A stretch of 20,713 nt of DNA from JBBSOK01 sp038259825 (GCA_038259825.1 JBBSOK010000050.1:1-20713), one strand, 5' to 3'. Counted from the first letter of the stretch, positions 1-6,848 are shown. Made by a program: numbers and translations. Notes: a model not told the origin generated them from the sequence alone.

Positions 1-228
1 GAAATTAACGGTTACCTAAAACGCAATTATGCAATCCTCCTAGAAATATTGGGAAAAAACAAGACACAGATCAAGGTGTACCGAAACCTATTGGAACGAA
101 AAGGATTCCGTTTTAAATACCACACGCACTTCCATATCAATTCCAGCAACAAAACATTCAATTATATCTATGATCTGGCTTGGATGGAATTTTCTGATGA
201 TGAGATTTTGGTGGTGCGGAAAAATTAG
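1..228 (+). CDS. C-terminal 75 residues of an unrecognised protein (5' truncated by window)
   Basis: An open frame runs from base 1 to a TAG at 226-228 and gives 75 residues ending in ILVVRKN. The start lies outside the window. The segment is basic and aromatic, with an Arg/Lys-rich middle (KVYRNLLERKGFRFKY) followed by a His/Tyr-rich part (HTHFHI, FNYIYDLAWMEF) and an acidic end. I do not recognise the family and see no catalytic motif. Codon use is unlike the neighbours: I count 35 of 75 codons ending in G or C, against 16 of the first 60 codons in aroK, with many AAC, TAC, ATC and TTC codons. The steady codon structure makes real coding likely. It points towards the integrase and could be cargo of the putative element or the chromosomal flank. 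Confidence 0.6.
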   Translation, partial: EINGYLKRNYAILLEILGKNKTQIKVYRNLLERKGFRFKYHTHFHINSSNKTFNYIYDLAWMEFSDDEILVVRKN

Positions 229-423
229 CCAATATTCAAATCTATAAATTAAATAAGAAGATATTTTACTTTTCTATATAAGATCAAGACTTTTAAACTT
301 TAAGCCAATAATGCATTTCAGTAGTTCTAAATTATTTTAGCATTGGTTTATTAAACTTTAGATTTTTTAAAATGGTTAAATGAGTTGAATAATTTGATCA
401 ATCAATTTTGCTGAAATAATTAT

Positions 424-603
424 TTAAGAAATTCTAGACTTGGCACGTTTTGCTTTTGCCATTGCTACCAATTGAGAAGATTTATTCTCAAAAGTTGTTA
501 TAGGTTTATCTTTATTGGCTACTTCCTTTTGTAATTCCTCTATACTATTTTTTATTATTTCTGTGAATGCTTGTAGTTCTTCAAGCTTGGCGAGTATATC
601 CAT
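424..603 (-). CDS. Small ORF, 59 aa, helical basic-tailed hypothetical protein
   Basis: ATG at 603-601 and TAA at 426-424 give 59 residues beginning MDILAKLEELQAF and ending KAKRAKSRIS. The first 30 residues have a heptad-like pattern of Leu/Ile with Glu/Lys, suggesting an amphipathic helix or short coiled coil. The tail is strongly basic (MAKAKRAKSR) and could contact nucleic acid. It lies downstream of the integrase on the same strand, separated by 187 nt, and the leader is AT-rich like other genes here. Bacteroidota excisionase-type HTH proteins often start with a similar Leu/Glu helix, but no helix-turn-helix follows here, so a truncated or unrelated accessory gene is possible. The flanks 229-423 and 604-790 show no gene. 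Function is unknown. Confidence 0.4.
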   Translation of the reverse strand: MDILAKLEELQAFTEIIKNSIEELQKEVANKDKPITTFENKSSQLVAMAKAKRAKSRIS

Positions 604-782
604 AAAATTAATTTTAAATTAAATATTTATAATAGTTTAGGCAATCCATTACAACCTTTGTACGTGGTTATTCAAGTTAGATAGATAATTTCACAAATTT
701 TTTATATCAGACCGACGTGTCATTTTTCTCGATATTTTGATTAAACTTATTTGTGTTCAAAATACAATGGAATTATACTAAA

Positions 783-804
783 CACCTACATTAATTTATA
801 GGTG
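783..804 (-). terminator. Weak hairpin at the integrase stop codon
   Basis: CACCTA (783-788) is complementary to TAGGTG (799-804), with a 10-nt loop containing the integrase stop codon. On the minus strand only a short T run follows. It may be a weak terminator or mRNA-end hairpin; the stem is only 6 bp. Confidence 0.3.
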
Positions 805-1999
805 AAGTGAGATTTGACATCAAATTCTTTAAAACTTCGCGCGATCTTTTTTCTGAATTAACTCGGTATATTGCAGTTGTTTTAGAATTAGTATGCTGAG
901 CAATGAGCATTGCAATATCTTCTGGTAGAGAATCCAAAAACGAATGTTTTAAAGAATAGAAATCTGCCGAAACATTTATCACATTGCCATTTAAATCTTT
1001 AATACAATCAGACTTCTTAACCAACCTAGACCACCTTTTTGTAATTTGCGAAGATAATATTGGACTACCGCTTGGTTTAAGACCTACGGAAAAAACATAG
1101 TCATTTGGTTTAGCATTTTGTATAAGTTCCTTCCATAGATGAATTACTTCCCGTAAAATAACTTTAGTAGTTTCGTGTGGCCTACTACCTTTTGCAATTG
1201 TCGTTATATATTCTTGGTTTTGAATATCAACATCTTTTACTTGAACCCGAAATAGTTCAGTCGTTCTAGCACCTGAATAGAGAAATATTTGAGCATATCT
1301 CCAAAATTCATAATGATTTGTGTGAAGGTGCTTCATTACTGCATCGTGATGAGTAGGAGATAATATCACCCGTTTTTTTGTCGTAATTTTTCGTTTCCCG
1401 ATATCCCTTATCAAGTTATGTTCACAACATTCGAACTCTACAAGTTCGCCAAACAAACTAGATAGAAATGATAGATATTTATTAAAGTATTGACTGGGTA
1501 ATTTACAAGATTCTAACAATTGCTTCAATTGCCTTCTGGTTAATTGTTCAATAGTTACATTTCCCAAATTCAACTTTCGAACGTTTTTTTCGAGCCGATC
1601 AATGCACCATCCAACTTCTTTTTTGTGCTTTTCAGTACATTGTATTTTAGACGCAGCGATTCTAAAAGCTATTATGAAATTTAAAAATGGGTGTAGCTCT
1701 TTATCAAATTCGATTGGTTTATTAAAAGTTTTTGTGATCGGATTGTAACCTTTCTTGTTGTTTTCTATTTCACCAGTTAATAAACCTTGCGTTACAATTC
1801 TTCTATCTTCTAAACTTGCTAATCCATTCATGCCTTTAACAACTACCAATTTTTTCTTTAAATTATTTTCGGAGTAGAAGTAGTATTGAATCTGCCAAGT
1901 TTTTTGAAGGAGGGATTTGCCGCCTGTCTTCCAATTTTTAGGATTTACTGATGGGGTGCTCATTGTGCACCCGTTTGGTAGAGAAATTTTATTTGCCAT
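791..1999 (-). CDS. Tyrosine recombinase / phage-type integrase
   Basis: This 402-residue protein is a tyrosine recombinase likely to catalyse insertion and excision of a mobile element. The N-terminus (LPNGC, PSVNPKNWKTGG, WQIQYYFY) resembles the arm-binding region of a flavobacterial integrase family. A SAM-like core-binding segment spans about 100-190 and the catalytic domain about 210-390. Visible active-site residues are R245 (GARTTEL), K270 (IAKGSR), H352, H369 and the nucleophile Y378 (TAIYRV). Box II reads YSLKH (348-352), so the usual His and Arg of HxLRH are Tyr and Lys. The gene appears intact. Its start faces the 3' end of tRNA-Lys only 97 nt away, the classical layout for a tRNA-targeting integrative element. 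The ATG at 1999 keeps the conserved N-terminus. Confidence 0.93.
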   Translation of the reverse strand: MANKISLPNGCTMSTPSVNPKNWKTGGKSLLQKTWQIQYYFYSENNLKKKLVVVKGMNGLASLEDRRIVTQGLLTGEIENNKKGYNPITKTFNKPIEFDKELHPFLNFIIAFRIAASKIQCTEKHKKEVGWCIDRLEKNVRKLNLGNVTIEQLTRRQLKQLLESCKLPSQYFNKYLSFLSSLFGELVEFECCEHNLIRDIGKRKITTKKRVILSPTHHDAVMKHLHTNHYEFWRYAQIFLYSGARTTELFRVQVKDVDIQNQEYITTIAKGSRPHETTKVILREVIHLWKELIQNAKPNDYVFSVGLKPSGSPILSSQITKRWSRLVKKSDCIKDLNGNVINVSADFYSLKHSFLDSLPEDIAMLIAQHTNSKTTAIYRVNSEKRSREVLKNLMSNLTSPIN

Positions 2000-2004
2000 A
2001 ATTA

Positions 2005-2038
2005 TTAACTATTTCATTAACGTTACTTAAATAGTTAA
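2005..2038. repeat. 34-bp near-perfect palindrome upstream of the integrase
   Basis: Arms TTAACTATTT (2005-2014) and AAATAGTTAA (2029-2038) surround a central palindrome TAACGTTA (2018-2025). Both share one centre at 2021.5. Only 2015/2028 and 2017/2026 fail to pair. It lies 6 bp upstream of the integrase start and 58 bp from the tRNA 3' end. Plausible roles are an operator for autoregulation or a recombinase/excisionase arm site. A role as a terminator is unlikely because it is AT-rich and has no T tail. Confidence 0.6.
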
Positions 2039-2050
2039 GGTAATAATGGA

Positions 2051-2094
2051 AATAAAAAGAGCCGCAAATTACGTGTTACGTAACTTGCGGCTTT
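2051..2094 (-). terminator. Rho-independent terminator of tRNA-Lys
   Basis: A 15-position stem pairs 2060-2074 with 2078-2092 around loop GTT, with one mismatch (2068/2084). Its outer part is GC-rich (GCCGCAA with TTGCGGC). On the minus strand it is followed by CTTTTTATT. It starts directly after the tRNA 3' end and precedes the integrase region, so it should separate the two transcripts. Confidence 0.85.
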
Positions 2095-2095
2095 G

Positions 2096-2168
2096 TGACC
2101 TGGCTGGGGCTCGAACCCAGGACCACCTCCTTAAAAGGGAGGTGCTCTACCAACTGAGCTACCAGGTC
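2096..2168 (-). tRNA. tRNA-Lys (anticodon UUU)
   Basis: The minus strand folds into a full 73-nt cloverleaf. The acceptor stem is GACCTGG/CCAGGTC with discriminator A73. The D arm is GCTC/GAGC. The anticodon stem CCTCC/GGAGG has loop CTTTTAA, with UUU at 2135-2133. The T arm is CTGGG-TTCGAGC-CCCAG. CCA is not encoded: the bases after A73 are CAA. The 3' end points at the integrase, making this gene the likely attachment target of the neighbouring element. Confidence 0.97.
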
Positions 2169-2206
2169 GTCTTATAAACGTTGCAAATTATATGCTCAGT
2201 TTATGA

Positions 2207-2244
2207 GGGTGCAAATATACTATCATTTATTTATTTATTCAAAA
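2207..2244 (-). promoter_or_regulatory. Promoter of tRNA-Lys
   Basis: On the minus strand, TTTTG (2244-2240) is followed after 20 nt by TATATTTG (2219-2212), matching the Bacteroidota TTG / TAnnTTTG consensus. It continues as GCACCC (2211 to 2207 and just beyond the box), an extension also seen at the thrS and putative rRNA promoters. The mature tRNA begins about 40 nt downstream. Confidence 0.75.
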
Positions 2245-2255
2245 CGAAATTGCAT

Positions 2256-2263
2256 TAAATTTG
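2256..2263 (+). promoter_or_regulatory. Predicted -7 box for aroK
   Basis: TAAATTTG is an exact match to TAnnTTTG, 50 bp before the aroK start codon. No good TTG is seen at the expected upstream distance, so the call rests on the -7 box only. The region between it and the divergent tRNA promoter carries nothing else. Confidence 0.5.
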
Positions 2264-2313
2264 CATAAAATTTTAAACTGCCTGAATTGCAGTAACAAAC
2301 GCATCAAATTTTT

Positions 2314-2835
2314 ATGAAAATTGTACTAATAGGATATATGGCGAGCGGAAAAAGTGTAATTGGTAACGCCCTTTCTAAACTTTTGAAGTTTGATTATGTA
2401 GATTTAGATGCCAAAATTGAAAATGACCTTGGCCAAAGTATATCTGAAATATTTAAAACCAAGGGAGAAATTTTTTTTCGCCGCAAAGAGGCTGAATTAT
2501 TGAAGAGTTTAGTTAACTCTAAAGAAAATTTAATAATTTCAACTGGTGGCGGAACTGTTTGTTACGGAAATACTATGCAGGTTTTGTCAGATACTGAAAG
2601 TGTAAGTACTATTTATTTGAAAGCAGAGATAATTACGCTAACAAATAGACTCTTTGTAGAAAAGGACAAAAGACCTTTGATATCCCACATTAATTCTAAA
2701 GAAAATTTAGAAGATTTTATTAGAAAGCATCTATTTGAGCGATCGTTTTATTATAATCAAGCCAAATATAAAATTGATGTAAATAACTCTTCAGTTGAAG
2801 AGATTGCTACCGAAATAACTTCAAAATTAATCTAA
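2314..2835 (+). CDS. aroK: Shikimate kinase
   Basis: This 173-residue cytosolic enzyme phosphorylates shikimate with ATP to shikimate 3-phosphate in the chorismate pathway for aromatic amino acids. The Walker A loop is GYMASGKS (7-14). D30 and D32 (DLD), FRRKE (55-59) and the GGG motif (78-80) form the shikimate-binding region. KRPL (119-122) marks the lid region, followed by the C-terminal ERSFYY Arg motif at about 142-147. Length is normal for the family. The ATG lies 50 bp after a TAnnTTTG box. The gene is alone on the plus strand, and its last 9 bases overlap the end of the convergent phosphoribosyltransferase gene, so no terminator fits between them. Confidence 0.96.
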   Translation: MKIVLIGYMASGKSVIGNALSKLLKFDYVDLDAKIENDLGQSISEIFKTKGEIFFRRKEAELLKSLVNSKENLIISTGGGTVCYGNTMQVLSDTESVSTIYLKAEIITLTNRLFVEKDKRPLISHINSKENLEDFIRKHLFERSFYYNQAKYKIDVNNSSVEEIATEITSKLI

Positions 2836-3324
2836 GACTACTTGATGGTTTCCTTTTTCAAAAACTACTGAAATATTTTCGCTCAACGATGTTGAAAGTG
2901 AAATTCCTTTAAAATCCGCTTTTATTGGATATTTTTTGTGATTTCTATCTACAAGAACGGCGGTTTTAAACTGTTTTAAAGGCACTTTTAAAAAATGGTT
3001 TACAGCATATATCAAAGTTGTTCCAGAATGTAAAACATCATCAACTAAGAGTAGGGACTTTCCTTTTAATTCTTCAGGTTTTACGGAGGAAGTTACAGAA
3101 TTTATCGGGTTTTTTTTATCAAGCTCTATTTTACACAATACCACATTTAACGGAGAAATTTTTTCAACTAAATTCTTCAGCATTTTAGCTAGAATATAAC
3201 CGTTTGTCGCAATTCCTGCAATTACAATTTCCGTTTCGTTACTATTTGCTTCATAAATTTGATAGGCAATTCTATTCAATTTATGATCTATTTCCTTCCT
3301 GGTAAGAATTACTGTGCCGGCCAT
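2827..3324 (-). CDS. PyrR-like phosphoribosyltransferase
   Basis: This 165-residue protein has a type I phosphoribosyltransferase fold. The PRPP-binding loop LLVDDVLHSGTT is at 92-103. The beginning (ILTRKEIDHKLNRIAYQI) and the late VDRNHKKYPIKADF (125-138) match the pattern of PyrR, the bifunctional pyrimidine regulator / uracil phosphoribosyltransferase. PyrR identity is likely by family, but no pyrimidine gene or PyrR-binding leader is seen here. Its role could be uracil salvage, RNA-binding regulation or another base substrate. It starts 30 nt after the hslR-like gene, so the two are probably co-transcribed. Its 3' end overlaps the end of aroK by 9 nt, tail to tail. Confidence 0.85.
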   Translation of the reverse strand: MAGTVILTRKEIDHKLNRIAYQIYEANSNETEIVIAGIATNGYILAKMLKNLVEKISPLNVVLCKIELDKKNPINSVTSSVKPEELKGKSLLLVDDVLHSGTTLIYAVNHFLKVPLKQFKTAVLVDRNHKKYPIKADFKGISLSTSLSENISVVFEKGNHQVVLD

Positions 3325-3354
3325 ATGTTACTTAATTTTTAGTAAATATAAAGA

Positions 3355-3741
3355 TTAGGAATCTGTTTCGTCTGTTGTATTTTCATTAAAATCTTCAATA
3401 TCACGCCTATCTTTTTTGGTTGGTCTACCCACGCCTTTTTTACGATAATACGATTTTGAATATTGTAAAAGTTCATTTGTTTCAAAAGCTTCTTTCGGAG
3501 TTTTATCTACTCTATATAAATCTACAAGCTTGGCACCTACACGACTTGGTGGTAAATCTAAAACTTTTACAATATAATTAATTTGTTCTTTTCGCAACGT
3601 AATTTCATCTGTTGGATAAACATTTCTAGAAGGTTTAACAACATCACCATTAACGCGTACAGCTCCTTTGTTACAAGCCTGCGTGGCAATATTTCGGGAT
3701 TTATAATATCTAATACACCACAAATATTTATCTACTCTCAT
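3355..3741 (-). CDS. hslR: S4-domain RNA-binding protein (Hsp15-like)
   Basis: This 128-residue protein opens with an S4 RNA-binding domain: MRVDKYLWCIRYYKSRNIATQACNKG, then AVRVNG at about 27-32 and the beta segment through about residue 60. The tail is basic (YYRKKGVGRPTKKDRRD) and ends in an acidic stretch. This arrangement matches Hsp15, which in E. coli binds 50S subunits carrying stalled nascent chains. Assignment rests on the domain layout and length. It is the first gene of a probable two-gene unit with the PyrR-like gene. The gene upstream is divergent, and a TACTTTTG box lies 33 bp before the start. Confidence 0.88.
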   Translation of the reverse strand: MRVDKYLWCIRYYKSRNIATQACNKGAVRVNGDVVKPSRNVYPTDEITLRKEQINYIVKVLDLPPSRVGAKLVDLYRVDKTPKEAFETNELLQYSKSYYRKKGVGRPTKKDRRDIEDFNENTTDETDS

Positions 3742-3774
3742 ACCATTTGCTTTAAATGCACGTTAAACTTTTAG

Positions 3775-3782
3775 CAAAAGTA
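3775..3782 (-). promoter_or_regulatory. Predicted -7 box for the hslR operon
   Basis: The minus strand reads TACTTTTG, an exact TAnnTTTG match, 33 bp before the hslR-like ATG. The facing plus-strand sequence TATCTTGCGCCC (3794-3805) resembles a degenerate box for the FKBP gene, so the two promoters would be back to back. Confidence 0.5.
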
Positions 3783-3817
3783 GCAGAAAATTGTATCTTG
3801 CGCCCTTCTAAATTGAA

Positions 3818-4720
3818 ATGATGAAACGTATATTATTAAAGACATTATTACTCGCTTTTGTGGCTTCAGTACTAGTATCTTGCAAAAAAGATGATGAAGT
3901 TGTAACTGTGCCACTCCGCGATAGAGGTGAAGAAGCCGTTGCAGCGCAAATTGAAATTGAAACTTTTTTATCAACTCACTTCTATAATTATGAAGAATTT
4001 CAGGCGCCGCCAGAAAATTTTGATTTTAAAATAAAGTTTGACACTATTGCTGGAGACAACTCAGAAAAAATTGCCTTGTCAACCCAAGTTGTTTCAAAAA
4101 ATGTATTTGATAGAAGGGATAGTAATGTGCAGTATAAACTTTATTATTTGATTGTAAATCAGGGTGGTGGAGTAAAACCACAATTTCCAGATGTTGTTTT
4201 CACACGTTATGAAACACTAGTTCTTGAAAGTTTGGAAAAAACGGATGAAGCAAACAATCCAGTTCGTTTTGACCTAACACAGGTTATAAATGGTTTTCAG
4301 GATGCTTTGGTCGAATTTAATACTGCTGAGAATAGTGTTATAAACGCTGATGGTACAATTAGTTATAGTAATTTTGGTGTTGGAGCTGTATTTATACCGT
4401 CAGGATTAGGATATTTTCAACAAGCATTAGCAGGAATTCCTTCATACAGTCAATTAATTTTGACCTTTAATTCGTTATCAACAATAAAGTTTGATCACGA
4501 TTCTGATGGCGTACCTAGTGTTATAGAGGATGTAAATGAAGATGGATTTGAAGAAAATGACGATACAGATGGTGACGGAGCTCCAAATTACATCGATACT
4601 GATGATGATGGAGATGGAAGGTTAACCCGTGACGAAATAATTATAAATATTAATGGAACAATAACCTATCCGGATGTTGATAATGATGGTATTCCAGATT
4701 ATTTAGATGGTGATAGTTAG
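3818..4720 (+). CDS. FKBP-type peptidyl-prolyl isomerase lipoprotein with Ca-binding repeats
   Basis: This 300-residue protein is a lipoprotein: basic hydrophobic leader, then lipobox LVSC with C22 as acyl site. Residues about 100-222 resemble an FKBP domain, with RFDLTQVINGFQDAL (150-164, canonical V-I-x-G-W) and VFIPSGLGYF...GIPSYSQLILTFNSL (191-220). The canonical Trp is Phe, so isomerase activity is uncertain. The C-terminus (226-300) is a string of Asp-rich TSP3-like repeats (DHDSDGVPS, DTDGDGAPN, DDDGDG, DVDNDGIPD) expected to bind calcium. It probably acts at the outer membrane or periplasm as a folding factor. Two ATGs sit in tandem (3818, 3821) and either could be used. A bidirectional terminator follows. 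Confidence 0.85.
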   Translation: MMKRILLKTLLLAFVASVLVSCKKDDEVVTVPLRDRGEEAVAAQIEIETFLSTHFYNYEEFQAPPENFDFKIKFDTIAGDNSEKIALSTQVVSKNVFDRRDSNVQYKLYYLIVNQGGGVKPQFPDVVFTRYETLVLESLEKTDEANNPVRFDLTQVINGFQDALVEFNTAENSVINADGTISYSNFGVGAVFIPSGLGYFQQALAGIPSYSQLILTFNSLSTIKFDHDSDGVPSVIEDVNEDGFEENDDTDGDGAPNYIDTDDDGDGRLTRDEIIININGTITYPDVDNDGIPDYLDGDS

Positions 4721-4740
4721 AATAAAAAAAGTAGCAAGTA

Positions 4741-4776
4741 AAAAACCTCGATCAAAAGTTTTGATCGAGGTTTTTT
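4741..4776. terminator. Bidirectional terminator between FKBP and transketolase genes
   Basis: CCTCGATC (4746-4753) pairs with GATCGAGG (4763-4770), extended by A/T pairs on both sides around a short loop. A runs on the left and T runs on the right allow termination in both directions. It lies between two convergent genes. Confidence 0.93.
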
Positions 4777-4801
4777 ATTAGGATTAAAATCGAAATTAAT
4801 T

Positions 4802-5758
4802 CTACTTCTTTCTAGCTATAACCTTATTTGCCGCGTTTACAATTGCATTAGCATTAAGGCCGTATTTTTCCATAAGATCTTCAGGTGTTCCAGACTCTCC
4901 AAAAGTATCTTGTGTTGCAATAAATTCTTGCGGTGTTGGATAATTTTCAGCTAAAACTCTCGAAACACTTTCGCCTAAACCTCCCAAAAAGTTATGTTCT
5001 TCAGCAGTTACAACGCATCCTGTTTTTTTAGCGCTTTCAATAATCGCTTTATCGTCTAATGGTTTAATGGTATGTATATTAATTACTTCAGCCGAAATTC
5101 CCTTTTTATTTAGTGTTTCTGCAGCTTGCAACGCTTCCCAAACTAAGTGACCAGTTGCGATAATAGTGACATCATTACCTTCTTGTAATTTCACCGCTTT
5201 ACCAATTTGAAAATTCTGATTTTCATCTGTAAAATTGGCAACTTTTGGTCTTCCAAAGCGAAGATAGACAGGCCCGTGATGTTCGGCAATTGCAATTGTT
5301 GCCGCTTTTGTTTGATTGTAATCACAGGTATTAATTACGGTCATTCCAGGAAGCATTTTCATAAGACCTAAGTCTTCTAGAATTTGATGTGTTGCTCCAT
5401 CTTCACCCAAAGTTAAACCGGCGTGAGAGGCACAAATTTTTACATTTTTATCACTATATGCAATAGATTGTCTTATTTGATCATATACCCTTCCTGTTGA
5501 AAAATTAGCAAAAGTGCCAGTAAAAGGAATCTTTCCACCAATAGTCATACCTGCCGCAATACCCATCATATTTGCTTCTGCAATTCCTATTTGAAAAAAA
5601 CGCTCTGGATGGTTAGCTTTAAACTCATCCATTTTCAAAGAGCCTGTAAGATCAGCACAAAGTGCCACTACATTTTCATTGGTTTTTCCCAACTCTGCTA
5701 GTCCATCACCAAAGCCCGAACGTGTATCTTTTTTTCCTGTGTCTATATATTTTTTCAT
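4802..5758 (-). CDS. Transketolase, C-terminal subunit (pyrimidine-binding and C-terminal domains)
   Basis: This 318-residue protein is the second half of a split transketolase. It carries the thiamine diphosphate pyrimidine-binding domain with GIAEANM (58-64), where E61 should be the catalytic glutamate that activates the cofactor. It also has ASHAGLTLGEDGATHQ (110-125) and a C-terminal transketolase domain with GHLVWEALQAAETL and EEHNFLGGLGE. The full enzyme moves two-carbon ketol units in the non-oxidative pentose phosphate pathway and needs the N-terminal subunit encoded 57 nt upstream on the same strand. Two-gene transketolases are known in Bacteroidota and archaea. The ATG at 5758 gives a complete N-terminus. 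Confidence 0.95.
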   Translation of the reverse strand: MKKYIDTGKKDTRSGFGDGLAELGKTNENVVALCADLTGSLKMDEFKANHPERFFQIGIAEANMMGIAAGMTIGGKIPFTGTFANFSTGRVYDQIRQSIAYSDKNVKICASHAGLTLGEDGATHQILEDLGLMKMLPGMTVINTCDYNQTKAATIAIAEHHGPVYLRFGRPKVANFTDENQNFQIGKAVKLQEGNDVTIIATGHLVWEALQAAETLNKKGISAEVINIHTIKPLDDKAIIESAKKTGCVVTAEEHNFLGGLGESVSRVLAENYPTPQEFIATQDTFGESGTPEDLMEKYGLNANAIVNAANKVIARKK

Positions 5759-5765
5759 TCTCGTG

Positions 5766-5779
5766 CCCGTTTTGGCGGG
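5766..5779 (-). other. Small GC hairpin before the transketolase C-subunit start
   Basis: On the minus strand, CCCG (5779-5776) and CGGG (5769-5766) form a 4-bp stem with loop CCAAAA in the otherwise AT-rich 57-nt gap between the two transketolase genes, 7 nt before the start codon. It could affect translation or mRNA stability; it is short, so significance is uncertain. Confidence 0.3.
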
Positions 5780-5815
5780 TATTTAAATTAAATTATTTTT
5801 CTAAATATTATGGAA

Positions 5816-6661
5816 TTAATAATCCTCTAACGTTATTGGGTTTTGTTTTAAGGCAGTTTCCAATTGTGCGTCATTTGGTGCTTTACCGTGCCAATCGTGA
5901 GTGTGCATCATAAAATCTACGCCGTTTCCCATTATGGTATCTAATAAAATACAAACCGGTTTTCCTTTTCCTAGTTTGGATTTTGCATTATTGAGACCAT
6001 TAATAATTTCTTGTAAATTGTTTCCTTTTTCAATTTCAAGAACATCCCAGCCAAAAGCTTCAAATTTTGCCCTCAAATTTCCTAATGGTAAAACGTTTTG
6101 TGTAGAACCATCAATTTGCTGACCATTGCGGTCTATGGTTACTATAAGATTATCAATATTATTTCCGGCTGCGTACATAATTGCTTCCCAATTTTGACCT
6201 TCTTGTAATTCTCCATCACCACAAAGTGTAAAAATTGTGTGCTTGTCTTTATTCAATTTCTTAGTCTGCGCAGCGCCAATTGCAACTGAAATTCCTTGAC
6301 CCAATGAACCCGAAGCAACACGAATTCCTGGTAAACCTTCGTGCGTGGTTGGGTGGCCTTGTAATCGTGAATTTATATGTCTAAAAGTGCTGAGTTCCTC
6401 AACAGGAAAATAACCTGAGCGAGCCAAAACACTGTAAAAAACAGGTGAAATATGACCATTCGATAAAAAGAAAAGATCTTCATCCTTTCCATCCATCGAG
6501 AATGTATCTTTTCGATCCATGATTTCTTGAAACAGTGCAACAAAAAATTCTGCACAGCCTAAAGATCCTCCTGGATGGCCGCTGTTTACTTTATGAACTT
6601 GGCGCAAAATATCCCTGCGGACTTGTGTTGTTAAATCTTCTAATTCTTTAATATTGGACAT
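5816..6661 (-). CDS. Transketolase, N-terminal subunit (ThDP diphosphate-binding domain)
   Basis: This 281-residue protein is the first half of a split transketolase and binds the diphosphate of thiamine diphosphate with Mg2+. The ThDP motif is GDGELQEGQNWEA (148-160), ending in VTIDRNGQQIDG. Conserved histidine segments are SGHPGG (27-32), NGHISP (68-73), QGHP (101-104) and the late HTHDWHGKAP (253-262). Length fits the stand-alone N-terminal subunit of the two-gene form. It is the first gene of the pair, with a good promoter 25 bp upstream. Both subunits are intact, so an active heteromeric enzyme is expected. Confidence 0.95.
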   Translation of the reverse strand: MSNIKELEDLTTQVRRDILRQVHKVNSGHPGGSLGCAEFFVALFQEIMDRKDTFSMDGKDEDLFFLSNGHISPVFYSVLARSGYFPVEELSTFRHINSRLQGHPTTHEGLPGIRVASGSLGQGISVAIGAAQTKKLNKDKHTIFTLCGDGELQEGQNWEAIMYAAGNNIDNLIVTIDRNGQQIDGSTQNVLPLGNLRAKFEAFGWDVLEIEKGNNLQEIINGLNNAKSKLGKGKPVCILLDTIMGNGVDFMMHTHDWHGKAPNDAQLETALKQNPITLEDY

Positions 6662-6686
6662 AAAAGGATTGTTTTTTTTGGAAATT

Positions 6687-6718
6687 CAAAAGTAGGCTTT
6701 CTTCAAAGGTGTTCAAAA
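6687..6718 (-). promoter_or_regulatory. Promoter of the transketolase operon
   Basis: On the minus strand TTTTG (6718-6714) is followed after 19 nt by TACTTTTG (6694-6687), a full match to the Bacteroidota consensus. The start codon lies 25 bp downstream of the box. The sequence after the box (AATTTC) lacks the GCACCC extension found at the tRNA and thrS promoters. Confidence 0.75.
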
Positions 6719-6792
6719 CTGAAGGCATTTCAGTTATTAACGATTTGAAGGTTTTGTTAACATAAGCTAACAAATTTGAATTATTAAAATGA

Positions 6793-6824
6793 AAAACCCA
6801 TCAATTTTTTATTGATGGGTTTTA
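6793..6824 (-). terminator. Terminator after the TM2-domain gene
   Basis: A perfect 13-bp stem pairs AAAACCCATCAAT (6794-6806) with its complement at 6812-6824 around a 5-T loop. On the minus strand it ends in GGGTTTTTC. It lies 25 bp past the TM2 gene stop and also shields the transketolase promoter from read-through. Confidence 0.88.
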
Positions 6825-6848
6825 ACTAAAATAAATTCTTTGATAGTA

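Noticed and set aside
229..423. Possible element border: TTAAACTTTA at 293-302 and 351-360, with a CCAAT/ATTGG near-inverted pair
   Set aside because: The repeats are short, AT-rich and expected by chance in this base composition; no match to the tRNA end.
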